Positions 1 through 9,400 of a stretch of DNA of 17,304 bases are shown in pieces. The stretch's first letter is position 1. Each line of letters opens with the position of its first letter. Origin of the DNA: an uncultured Clostridia bacterium (GTDB lineage: Bacteria; Bacillota; Clostridia; TANB77; CAG-508); assembly GCA_949935895.1 (NCBI GenBank), contig CATLGL010000018.1, positions 1-17,304 of the forward strand. The letters run 5' to 3'. The notes below the pieces were generated by a model. That model did no database searches. It saw only the letters and a program-made list of their open reading frames with translations, and was not told where the DNA came from. Both the position numbers and the translations under genes were made by a program.

Positions 1-601
1 TAGGAATCACATTAAATACAACAGCAACAAATACATCAAATGCAGGAAAATATCCAATAACAGGAACATGGACAAATACAAACTATGCAGTAACCTTTGT
101 AAATGGAGAATATGAAATCACAGCAAAAGGAGTAACAGTAGTAGTAGATGGAGATAGTAGTGTATATGGAGAAGAAGTAGTAGCAAATGAAAAACTAACA
201 TGGACACTAAAAGAAGGAAGTGCAACCGTAGATGGAGATGATTTAGGAATCACATTAACCAAAGAAGTAGGAACTGATGTAGGAACCTATGACATCAAAG
301 GAGCATGGACAAATACAAACTATGAAGTAACATTTGAAAATGAAACAGATTCATATGAAATTACGGCAAGACCAATCACAGTAATCGTAGATGGAGACAG
401 TAGTGTATATGGAGAAGATATAGTAGCAAATGAAAAACTAACATGGACATTAAAAGAAGGAAGTACAATTGTTAGTGGAGATGACTTAGGAATCACATTA
501 ACCAAAGAAGTAGGAACTGAAGTAGGAACCTATGACATCAAAGGAGCATGGACAAATACAAACTATGAAGTAACATTTGAAAATGAAACAGATTCATATG
601 A
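1..601 (+). repeat. About 240-bp tandem repeat encoding MBG modules
   Basis: Bases 122-361 and 362-601 are two closely matching copies with a period of 240 bases. Bases 1-121 hold the end of a preceding, more diverged copy, and 602-840 a diverged one. Bases 241-360 and 481-600 are nearly identical, which indicates recent duplication or homogenisation. The unit equals one MBG domain of 80 residues. Confidence 0.85.
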
Positions 602-3600
602 AATTACGAAAAAAGCAATTACTGTAGTAGCAGATGATAAAGAAAGCGAATATGGTATAACATTAGAAGAATTAACCTTTACAGTACCAGAAGGAGCATT
701 AGTAGGACAAGATTCAAAAGATGACTTAGGAGTAAACCTAAGCACAGCAGCGACAACATCATCAGATGTAGGAACTTATGAGATTACAGGTGAAGGAATT
801 TGCAAAAACTATACAGTAACAGTGGAAAATGGAACATACACTATTTTACAAGCAAATGGAATGTTAAACCCAGAATATATTGCAACAAGAAATGAAATTG
901 ATTCAACACCAATGATTTACCAAGAAAATGCAACAATTAGCTCAATCACATTACCAAAAGGATGGACTTGGGTAAATGGAGATACACCATTAGAATTAGG
1001 ACCTGCAAAACATTTAGCAAATTACAAATCTTCTAACCCTAATTATGCAGATGTTAATAATGTTGAATTAGATGTTATTATATTACAAGCAGCAGATTAT
1101 ACAGAACTAGAAGAATACTTAGCTAGCATGGAAGATGGAATTGGATATGATAATTTAGTACCAACTGATTACCAAAACTATGATGCTTTAAAAGAATTAG
1201 TAGATTCTGCAAGAGCACAAAAATCACAAGTAGATGTTGATAGAATTTTTGTTAAAATAAAAGCATATCGCTTAAAGAAAACACCAATTGACACAACAGC
1301 ATTTGAAGCATATTTAGAACAAGTTGATACATTAGTAGGAACAGACTATTATAACTGGGAACAATTCCAAGAAAAACTTCAAGAAGTAGAACAACAAATT
1401 TTAGTAAGTGCTTTTGAAGCAAAATTTGAAGAAGCTAAACTATTTGTATTACAACCAAGAACAGTAAATCAACGTGAATTACAAACTATTAGAGAAGAAC
1501 TTGATAAATTAAATAAAGAAGATTATACTAACGAAAGTTGGCAAGCAATTCAAGATTTATTAACAGAAGCTGCAAACCAAAAAGTTCAAAGTGAATTCGA
1601 CAGAGTTATCGATAGTGTTGATTTTAATACTCTTGTTCGTAAACAAGTAGAAAATATCGAACTTGTAACAGTACCAAAAACATCATATGTATATGGAGAA
1701 AATATTGATGTAACAGGAGGAACCATCCGTGTTAACTATGATAATGGAACATCACAAGTAATTGATATGAAGGCTAGTTGGGTAACTGGATTTAATAACC
1801 AATTACTAAATGAAGTACAAAAATTAACAATAACCTATGAAGGAAAAACAGCAATTTATAATGTAACTGTTAAAGATTATGCAACAGGTATTCGTATTCA
1901 AAGACCAAATAAACAAGTTTACCAATATGGAGAAGAACTTGATTTAGAAGGATTAACAGTAATGTTACAATTAAAATCTGGTGAAACTACTGTAGTTAAT
2001 ACAAATGAATGTACTATTACAGGATATGAAAAACATACTTTAGGTACACAAACAATTACAGTAACTTACCAAGAATATGAACCACAAGCATTCCAAGTTA
2101 GAGTAGATGATTATGTAACAGGAATTAAAGTAACACCACCTACAAAAAGATCTTACTTTACATCTGATACAAGAATTGTAACAACAGGAATGAAGGTAGA
2201 AACAATTATGGCTTCTGGAAATGCAGGAGAAGATGTAACTAAAAATGCAACAGTGGATAATAACATAGACTTTAAAACAGCAGGTTCAAAAGAAGTTTTA
2301 GTAACTTATGGAAAATTTGAAAAAACATTCATTATTGTAGTTGTTGATACAGAAAAACCAGTTATTGCTCTAAATGGTGATAAAGAAGTAACAATAGAAG
2401 TAGGAACAACATATGTAGATGCAGGAGCAACAGCAGCAGCAACTTATGGAAACATTACAAAACAAATTAAGACAGTGAGCACAGTAAATACAAGTATTGT
2501 AGGAGATTACAGAGTAACTTACAATGTAGCAGATGTAACAGGTAAACAAGCAGATGAAGTAGTAAGAATAGTTCATGTAGTAGATACAACAGCACCAGTA
2601 ATTACAGTAGATGATGATAATAATATATACTCAATTCAAATCAATTCAGAAAAACCATCATTCAATGCTAGTGCAGAAGATAACTATACAAAAGATGTTG
2701 AAGTGGTTATAACAGATAATATTAACACAGCAAAGGTAGGAACATATTTTGTAACATTCACATCAGAAGATGAATTTGGAAACAAATCAACACAAATAAG
2801 AACATTTGAAGTTGTTGACACTATTGCACCAGTTATTAAAGTTACAAATAGAAGTGAAGTTGTAGAAGTAAATACAGAATTTGACCCTTATGTAGGAGTA
2901 AGTGTAACAGATAACTCAGGAGAAGATATTACAGTAGAAGTAGAATTGAATAACTTAGACTTAACAAGATTAGGAACATATGTAATTAGCTATACTGCAA
3001 AAGATTCAACAGGTAACCAAGCAGCAAGAGTAAACAAAAAAATTACAGTAAAAGATTCAATTGCACCAGAATTTAAAGAGTTTAATGCCTTTAAAGGTGA
3101 CAAGAGCAAAGAATTATATATAGTAGTAGGTAGCGAATTTACAGACCCAGGAGCAGTATTTACAGATAACTATAATTTAGAAGAAGAACTAGTTATTGTA
3201 ACAGAAGGAACAGTTGATACAAATACAATTGGAACTTATACTATTACCTATACTGCAACAGATAGTTCTGGAAATGAAACAACACAAATAAGAACCATTC
3301 ATGTAACAGATGAACCACCAGCAATTTATATGAATGACCCTGCATCAAATGGTGCAACTATTAAATTAACTGGTACAACACAAGAAAATCCAAAAGTATT
3401 CTTATATCAACCAACCATTAAATATTCAGAAGGAAAATTAACGATTACAAGAAATGGAGAAAGCTATAAAATGCCAGCGGATGGAAAAATCTTAGAGGAA
3501 GGTACTTATGTTATGACAGTAGAAGGACTTGATGAGAATGGTAACCTAAACAAAACAAAATCAACATTGTACTTTATTGTAGATATTTCAGCACCAGAAG

Positions 3601-3842
3601 TTATTGGATTTAAATCTGGTAAATTTACAGAAGCACAAACAATTACATTTGCTGATGTAGATGATGTTGCAAGTGCAGTATTAAAGAATACTAAAACAGG
3701 AGAAATTGTAGAAGACGTTAGACAATATTTAATTAACAACAATACAAATCAATATGTAACACCATCAATTCCAGGAAGTTATACTTTAACAATAGCAGAT
3801 GAATATGGAAACAGTATTTCTTATAAGATTATCATGCAATAG
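1..3842 (+). CDS. Giant MBG/Ig-repeat cell-surface protein, 3' part (5' end outside window)
   Basis: The reading frame is open from base 3 to the TAG at 3840-3842 (1279 residues visible), so the start lies upstream and the ATG at 822 is internal. Domains in order: MBG repeats of the YGX type at about residues 1-285, with motifs such as SVYGE and VGTYDIKG; a charged helical FIVAR-like stretch at about 360-546; three Big_3-like Ig domains at about 552-780, each with a YxYGExxD motif; four DUF5011-like Ig domains at about 781-1105, with APVI and VGTYxVTY motifs; and a C-terminal module at 1106-1279 that recurs in the next gene. There is no LPXTG motif and no C-terminal membrane segment, so anchoring must come from the unseen N-terminus or from a partner. 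The likely role is a secreted adhesin or structural surface protein. There is no in-frame CGG codon and no frame break. The domain families are recognised by motif; the function is inferred. Confidence 0.85.
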   Translation, partial: GITLNTTATNTSNAGKYPITGTWTNTNYAVTFVNGEYEITAKGVTVVVDGDSSVYGEEVVANEKLTWTLKEGSATVDGDDLGITLTKEVGTDVGTYDIKGAWTNTNYEVTFENETDSYEITARPITVIVDGDSSVYGEDIVANEKLTWTLKEGSTIVSGDDLGITLTKEVGTEVGTYDIKGAWTNTNYEVTFENETDSYEITKKAITVVADDKESEYGITLEELTFTVPEGALVGQDSKDDLGVNLSTAATTSSDVGTYEITGEGICKNYTVTVENGTYTILQANGMLNPEYIATRNEIDSTPMIYQENATISSITLPKGWTWVNGDTPLELGPAKHLANYKSSNPNYADVNNVELDVIILQAADYTELEEYLASMEDGIGYDNLVPTDYQNYDALKELVDSARAQKSQVDVDRIFVKIKAYRLKKTPIDTTAFEAYLEQVDTLVGTDYYNWEQFQEKLQEVEQQILVSAFEAKFEEAKLFVLQPRTVNQRELQTIREELDKLNKEDYTNESWQAIQDLLTEAANQKVQSEFDRVIDSVDFNTLVRKQVENIELVTVPKTSYVYGENIDVTGGTIRVNYDNGTSQVIDMKASWVTGFNNQLLNEVQKLTITYEGKTAIYNVTVKDYATGIRIQRPNKQVYQYGEELDLEGLTVMLQLKSGETTVVNTNECTITGYEKHTLGTQTITVTYQEYEPQAFQVRVDDYVTGIKVTPPTKRSYFTSDTRIVTTGMKVETIMASGNAGEDVTKNATVDNNIDFKTAGSKEVLVTYGKFEKTFIIVVVDTEKPVIALNGDKEVTIEVGTTYVDAGATAAATYGNITKQIKTVSTVNTSIVGDYRVTYNVADVTGKQADEVVRIVHVVDTTAPVITVDDDNNIYSIQINSEKPSFNASAEDNYTKDVEVVITDNINTAKVGTYFVTFTSEDEFGNKSTQIRTFEVVDTIAPVIKVTNRSEVVEVNTEFDPYVGVSVTDNSGEDITVEVELNNLDLTRLGTYVISYTAKDSTGNQAARVNKKITVKDSIAPEFKEFNAFKGDKSKELYIVVGSEFTDPGAVFTDNYNLEEELVIVTEGTVDTNTIGTYTITYTATDSSGNETTQIRTIHVTDEPPAIYMNDPASNGATIKLTGTTQENPKVFLYQPTIKYSEGKLTITRNGESYKMPADGKILEEGTYVMTVEGLDENGNLNKTKSTLYFIVDISAPEVIGFKSGKFTEAQTITFADVDDVASAVLKNTKTGEIVEDVRQYLINNNTNQYVTPSIPGSYTLTIADEYGNSISYKIIMQ

Positions 3843-3849
3843 GTTTAAT

Positions 3850-3893
3850 AAAAAAAGAATTTGCGAGGTGCAAACCTCGTAAATTCTTTTTTT
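3850..3893 (+). terminator. Intrinsic terminator after the giant surface protein
   Basis: A 20-bp stem (3850-3869 with 3874-3893, one G-U pair) closes a GCAA tetraloop. The right arm ends in seven T, and the A-rich left arm could also serve the opposite strand. Confidence 0.9.
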
Positions 3894-4202
3894 AAAATGC
3901 TTTTCTTATTATATAATACTTCTTATAAAAAATTGCTACATAAATTTTCATAGAAGAAAAAAGACACGAATGTAAAAATATTTTAACAGATACAATATTA
4001 GTTATGTGTACTTTATTCCATAATAATATTTATTAAAAAATTACTATGTCTTTTTTAGTAAGGGTGTTTACAAAAAAATAGAACAATAGTATAATAGAAC
4101 AATAGAATTTAGAATTACATTAGGAGAAAATAGTCTGAAAGAAAGCATAATCTTTCATTACTATGGCCTTGCAAGCGGAGTAAGAAGGAGATGAGATTTA
4201 AT
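3894..4202 (+). other. Intergenic leader region of the 4203 gene
   Basis: This stretch holds one good promoter (4067-4095). Its transcribed leader contains a short TGAAAG/CTTTCA stem at about 4136-4158 and a tiny reading frame (MALQAE, 4163-4183) with no convincing ribosome binding site. I recognise no known riboswitch class, and 3900-4060 shows nothing else. Confidence 0.4.
4067..4095 (+). promoter_or_regulatory. SigA-type promoter for the 4203 gene
   Basis: The -35 box is TTTACA at 4067-4072 and the -10 box TATAAT at 4090-4095, with a 17-base spacer. The surrounding sequence closely resembles the cohesin gene promoter at 5169-5197. Confidence 0.8.
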
Positions 4203-4829
4203 ATGAAAAAATTTTTAATGGTAATATGTATTTTATTTTTAATTGTAGGAACAGGAGTGATTGCATATATGGCATATGAAGTTTTCCAAAGTCAAACAAA
4301 ACAGGAGCAAGAAGAACCAAGAAAAGAAGATTTAACAGATGTTGCGCCAGTTATGTACTATAAAGATCCTAAACAAAATGGAGCAACTGTAATTTTACAA
4401 GATAATGAAATATTTAAGTATCAGGTTGTAATGAAATATGCAGGAAAAAGCATTACCATGAAACGAAATGGAAAAGTGGTTGAATATAAAGAAGAAAAAT
4501 TAGAGGATGGGGAATATGAGGTTGTTGTTACTGGAAAAGGAGATGATTTTGTACGTCATTTTATAGTAGATGTAACACCTCCTAAAATTACTAATATTAG
4601 AGCTGGTAAATATACAGAGGCTCAAACTGTTATTTTCGAAGATGTGCAAGACGTAGCAAAAGCAACTTTAACTAATAAGCAAACAAATAAAGTAATCGAT
4701 ATTAAAGAATATTTAGAAAAAAATGAAACAGATAAATATACAATACCATATGAAAAGGGAAGTTATTTATTAGAAGTAGAAGATAAGTATGGAAATGGAA
4801 TTATGCCTATGACAATTGTATATGAATAA
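4203..4829 (+). CDS. Membrane-anchored protein with the giant protein's C-terminal module
   Basis: This 208-residue protein has one N-terminal hydrophobic segment (about residues 4-26), so it is an uncleaved-signal membrane protein with its bulk outside the cell. Residues from about 45 to the end align almost throughout with residues 1106-1279 of the preceding giant protein. Shared motifs are DPxxNGAT, the ITxxRNG core, an FIVD..P strand, GK.TEAQT and a final YGN. I do not recognise the module as a named family; it looks like an Ig-like beta pair. I chose the ATG at 4203 because the AAGGAG at 4185-4190 is too close to the in-frame ATG at 4191. The gene has its own promoter and terminator and so is a single transcription unit. 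A role as partner or competitor of the giant protein is inference. Confidence 0.8.
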   Translation: MKKFLMVICILFLIVGTGVIAYMAYEVFQSQTKQEQEEPRKEDLTDVAPVMYYKDPKQNGATVILQDNEIFKYQVVMKYAGKSITMKRNGKVVEYKEEKLEDGEYEVVVTGKGDDFVRHFIVDVTPPKITNIRAGKYTEAQTVIFEDVQDVAKATLTNKQTNKVIDIKEYLEKNETDKYTIPYEKGSYLLEVEDKYGNGIMPMTIVYE

Positions 4830-4832
4830 GGA

Positions 4833-4871
4833 AGAAAGAATATTACTAAAAAAGTAATATTCTTTCTTTTT
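4833..4871 (+). terminator. Intrinsic terminator after the 4203 gene
   Basis: A perfect 14-bp stem (4833-4846 with 4854-4867) closes a 7-base loop and is followed by a T tract. Confidence 0.9.
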
Positions 4872-5019
4872 AGTAAAGAAGGAATAGATACTGACAATTA
4901 TAGAAATTGTAAAAAATGATTAACAATGTTTTAATTTGTTTTTAAAATATTATTACAATTATATTTCAAAAAACACATAATTGTAATGTAAACTTAATGA
5001 AAATGAAATTATACATTTT

Positions 5020-5132
5020 TTGACAATAAATATAAAAAATGTAAAATGCGTGAAAGGGTATTTATACAAAGAAAAAACGTATATAGTAATGGAGAAGGTA
5101 GCAAAAAGAAAATACCTCTTTTTTTTATTCAA
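5020..5132 (+). ncRNA. Possible short leader RNA or attenuator upstream of the cohesin gene
   Basis: A promoter (TTGACA 5020-5025, 16 bases, TAAAAT 5042-5047) is followed about 75 bases later by a run of T. A 7-bp stem GGTATTT/AAATACC spans the transcript and can compete with a shorter AGGTA/TACCT stem that uses the same right arm, followed by eight T. This could be a small RNA or an attenuated leader. No known riboswitch class is recognised. Confidence 0.3.
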
Positions 5133-5168
5133 AATAACATAAAATCGTATAAAAATGCAAAATGTATG

Positions 5169-5197
5169 TTTACAAAAAAGAGGAAAGATAGTATAAT
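5169..5197 (+). promoter_or_regulatory. SigA-type promoter for the cohesin-dockerin operon
   Basis: TTTACA at 5169-5174 and TATAAT at 5192-5197 are 17 bases apart. The sequence on both sides is very like the promoter at 4067-4095, which suggests common origin or common control. Confidence 0.8.
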
Positions 5198-5235
5198 AGA
5201 ACTATAGGTTATATTTATTATTAGGGGGAAAGACA

Positions 5236-6391
5236 ATGAAAAAAACATTAACAATAGTAATGATTATGTTATTAGTAATAGGAACATTATGCCGGAGGTG
5301 TAAATGCTGCTTCCGCAAGAGTAAGTGCTTCTGCAAGTACTGTAAATGTAGGAGATACAGTACGAGTAACAATATCAATTGGTGAAAAAGCTAAAATGAT
5401 AGAATTTGGCTTAAATTACGATAAATCAAAATTTGAATATATATCAGCATCTAAGGGTGGATTTAAATCAAAATTTTCATATGTAAATATGTCATCAGGG
5501 GAAGCAGATACGGAAAGTGTAACACTAACATTTAAGGCAATTGCTACAGGAAATACAAGCTTTACAATATCAAATTTAAAAGTAGCAACAGCATCACAAC
5601 ATAGTACATCATATCCTGTAAGTAATTCATCTGTTTCAGTAACTGCAAAAGTAAAAGAAACACCATCAAAACCTAGTACAAACAATAAACCATCAACAAA
5701 TACAAGTACAAATAAAAATAATAACAAAAATAATACAAATAAAAAAGATGAGAATAAAGTAGAAGAACCAGTTGTAGAAGAGCCAGTAGTAATAGAACCA
5801 GCACCAGATGAACTAATAAAAATAGAACAAGATGGAGTAAAGACATTACGTGATGAGGCAACAAGTATTATGGTAAAAGCATTACCAGTAGCATTTGAAG
5901 ACGGAACTGTATTAGGAGTAAAGAGTATAAGGGATGGACATGAAAATTATGCGACATTAAATGATGCTTTAAAAAATATAGAGGGAATTAAAACATATTA
6001 TACTTTAAACTTATCAAAAGATAATACAGTAATACAACCAAATGGATATGTAACAATATTTTTACCAATTCCAGAAGGATATGACAAAGAACGTCTAGAA
6101 GTATATCAAATTAGTGAAGATGGAACATATGAATTGTTAAAAGGTGAAATTCAAGGAAGTTATTATACATTTACAACAAATCATCCTTCTAGTTATGCTT
6201 TAGTAGAAAAACCAGAGGAAAAAATAGAAGAAAAAAAAGCATGGCATCAAGAAATAATGGAAAAAGCACAAGATATGATTAACAATGTAAATGTTTTACA
6301 TATTACCATTATCGTGTTATTATGCATTATTTTAATAGAAACCATTGTTATTATTCGATTATCACAAAAAAGAGCAAAAAGAAGTAAATAG
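5236..6391 (+). CDS. Tail-anchored cohesin-domain protein (one CGG +1 site)
   Basis: The start at 5236 has AGGGGG at 5223-5228. The frame from this ATG meets an in-frame CGG at 5293 and then runs to an early stop. Skipping the C at 5293 joins it to the frame that carries the rest (open to the TAG at 6389-6391) and gives 384 residues. The joined protein has a classical signal peptide (about residues 1-24, ending VNA-A), a cohesin-like beta domain (about 27-140), an Asn/Lys/Thr-rich linker (about 141-190), an extracellular domain common in clostridial surface proteins (about 190-325), and a C-terminal membrane helix (about 355-375) with a basic tail. It would sit in the membrane with the cohesin outside. 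Cohesins bind dockerins, and the next gene, 15 bases downstream, encodes one. Without the shift the signal peptide is cut off from the protein, so this gene depends on recoding. Confidence 0.8.
5293..5296 (+). other. CGG +1 recoding site (CGGA read as Gly), cohesin gene
   Basis: The zero frame reads TGC CGG AGG. Dropping C5293 gives TGC GGA GGT GTA AAT GCT, that is C-G-G-V-N-A, which completes a signal peptidase site. Confidence 0.75.
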
Positions 6392-6406
6392 ATTGGGGTG
6401 AAAAGG

Positions 6407-9400
6407 ATGAAAAAAGCAGGAAAAATATTGTTGTTATCAGGAATAACTTTAGCGACAGTAGGAACTTTTGGATTAACCAATATAACACCTGAAACATTGC
6501 AAAAAAGCAATGTTTCAAGTACTGTTCAAGCATACAATCATAATCCAAATAATATTCTAGATAATGTTTTTGAAAAAGATGGACAAACTATCTTGCCATT
6601 TATTTTTAAAGATTCTGACCAAACAATTACCAAAAAATATGTTGAGGAGCAATTTAAAAAAGCAGGAGTGGCAATTCAAAATTTATCTAGCTTAAAAGAT
6701 ATTATTGCTACAGGAAATCAAATTAAAACAGATACTACTACATATACGGTCTGGATTTATGGAGATGTAAATTCGGATGGATATGTAGATAGTTTCGATG
6801 CCTTAGAAATTGTAGAAAATGTTATTCAAGGAAAAGAACCAAAGGGCGTGTATGAAATTGTCGGCAATGTAGAAAATAGTGATAATATAGTAGACAGTTT
6901 TGATGCATTAAGAATTGTTGAATTTGTTATTGGTACACAAACAAAACTATTAGTAAAAGAACCACTATCAACCATAGAACAAAATATTGAATGTCCAAAA
7001 ATTACTTTAAAAGGTGATGACCCACAAATTATTCGATTAGAAGACCCTTATGTTGAATTAGGAGCTACTGTTACAGATAATAAAGATACAGGATTACAAG
7101 CAACTATTGATAGTAGCCAAGTAGATACAAAAAAAATGGGAACATACTATGTTACTTATAAAGCAGTAGATTCAGATGGAAATGAAAGAGTAGTAAGAAG
7201 AGAAGTAAAAGTTGTTGATTATGCAACAGATTTAGCAATCACTAAACAGCCAACTAAGGTAGAGTATCGTTATGGAGATGAACTAGATTTAACGGATATG
7301 GTAGTTACTGCTAAAATGAAATCAACAGGAGATACACCAATTACTGTAGCAGCAGATCAATATGAAGTAAAAGGGTTTGATGGAACAAAAGTTGGAAAAC
7401 AAACCATAACCATTTCATATGCAGGAAAAGAAACAACATTTGAAATAGAAGTTTTTGATTATCAAACAGGAATAGAAGTAGTATTTCCAAAAATAGAATA
7501 TCTATATGAAGAGGAATTAGACCTTACAGGTGCAACTGTAAGAACCGTAATGGCATCTGGAGCCAAAGGAGAAATAGAACCAATTACAGAAGATATGATT
7601 TGGGGATATAATAAAGAACAAACAACAAAACAAACTCTTGTTATTACTTATGAAAATATGACACAAGAAGTAGAAGTTGAAGTAAAAGACTATGCAAAAA
7701 GTATACAAATAGCAGAATGGCCAGAAAAACAAAATCATCAAAAATACGGACAAGAGCTAGACCTTACAGGTATGGTAGTTAATGTAAGTATGGCAAAGGC
7801 AGGAAACAAGACACTTGCCCCAACAGATTATGAGATTAGTGGATATAACAAAGATAAATTAGGAGCCCAAACCATAATTATTTCATATGCAGGAAAAGAG
7901 ACAGATTTACCAATTATTGTAGAAAACTATGTAACTGGTATACGAATTCAAGTATCAGCTTCTGCAAAAGTAAATTATGTAGAAGGAGATAAAATTGATT
8001 TTGATGGAGTTGTTATAAAAAGAGTGATGGCTGTTGTAGAGGAGGGAAAAGACACTACTATTTCAGCACTTGACCCAAAACTAATGATTGTACCAAATCC
8101 AAACAATGGTATTACCTTTGGAACTGATAAAATTAACATAATTTATACAACAGATAATACAATAGATGGAGAACTAAGAGAATTTGAAGAGGCTTATAAT
8201 ATTTCCGTATTAAGACATTTGTCTAGTATTAGAGTACAACAAGAAAATACAGAAGGATATGCACATGAAATATTTACATTTGGAAATGTACTTTCAGGTG
8301 AAAGCCAAGAGGCATTACTAGCAAACCAAGTAAAGGCTTATATAACCGATGCAGAAGGAAATGATGTAACAAATCAAGTAACAATGAAAGTTACCGATAT
8401 GGGGACTGAACAAGGAAACCAAGTGAAACTAACATTTGAACAAAAAGGAGACTATCATATTACGTTCTATGTGGGAAGTGATTTTGAACAAAGTACAATT
8501 AAATCACCAGAGCAAACCATTCATATTGATTATAACCCAATTATTACGAATGTTCAGATAACAAACCTTAATGAAACCATTAGTGTAAGAAAAGAAAAGT
8601 TTATTGAAAAAGAAATTACTTTTACTAATAAGCATAATGATGTTTTAACACAAGTACCAGCAAATTCGATTGATTTTAGCCGGTAATAACAATAATTTAA
8701 AATTTACAAAGTTAAATGAAGACCGTCCAGTAGTAAATGGAGAAGAAACTGTACAAAAAGTTCGTATAGGAGGAGTAAACGAAGGTAGTACCATTATTCG
8801 AATTAAAGTAAATATGGGAACACCAAGTGAAAAAACGATAACTCTAACATCTGCTACAATATTACCAGAAGCTAAGAAAACAATTTACTTAAATGGAGTA
8901 ACAAATCTTACTCTATACCAAGAAGAACAATTGATACCATTAGATAATGTTTTAACTTATAATAATATTGTATATAGTTTGATTCCAATTTACATTATTG
9001 ACGAGGATGGAGATTCTGTTGTTCTTAAAGGAAATGATCTTGTTATAGGAAATGCAACACAAGCTAAAAAATTAGGAATTAAATATACAGGATATAATGG
9101 AAATACAGACCCATTAATTAGTGCATATTTATTTGCAGATAATAAACCAGGAAGTGAACCAGTTACTTCAGAGGATGAAGTACATTATATAGGAATTGCC
9201 TTAAATTATGGTATAGGACCAGAAGAACTACTTATGAGAAACCTAATTGTAGATTACTATAATGCGACAAATCCTTTACAAGAAATAGCAATACAAGTAG
9301 AACCTTTAAGAATTAAGGAGTTAATCATTACGAAACAAAATGAAAATGCTATTTCAAAATTGCCAACAGGTTATAATTACGAAAAATTCACAGCAGGAAC

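Noticed and set aside
1..601. CRISPR-like array
   Set aside because: The repeats are 240 bp, contiguous and coding, without spacers.
4136..4200. Riboswitch or leader peptide (MALQAE) before the 4203 gene
   Set aside because: The stem is short, no known aptamer core is recognisable, and the tiny frame lacks a ribosome binding site.
5090..5143. 17-residue reading frame (MEKVAKRKYLFFLFKIT)
   Set aside because: It has no ribosome binding site and its end runs through the T-rich part of the putative terminator.
5416..5864. Minus-strand open frames opposite the cohesin gene linker
   Set aside because: They are low-complexity Leu/Val/Phe shadows of the Asn/Lys/Glu-rich coding strand, without start signals.
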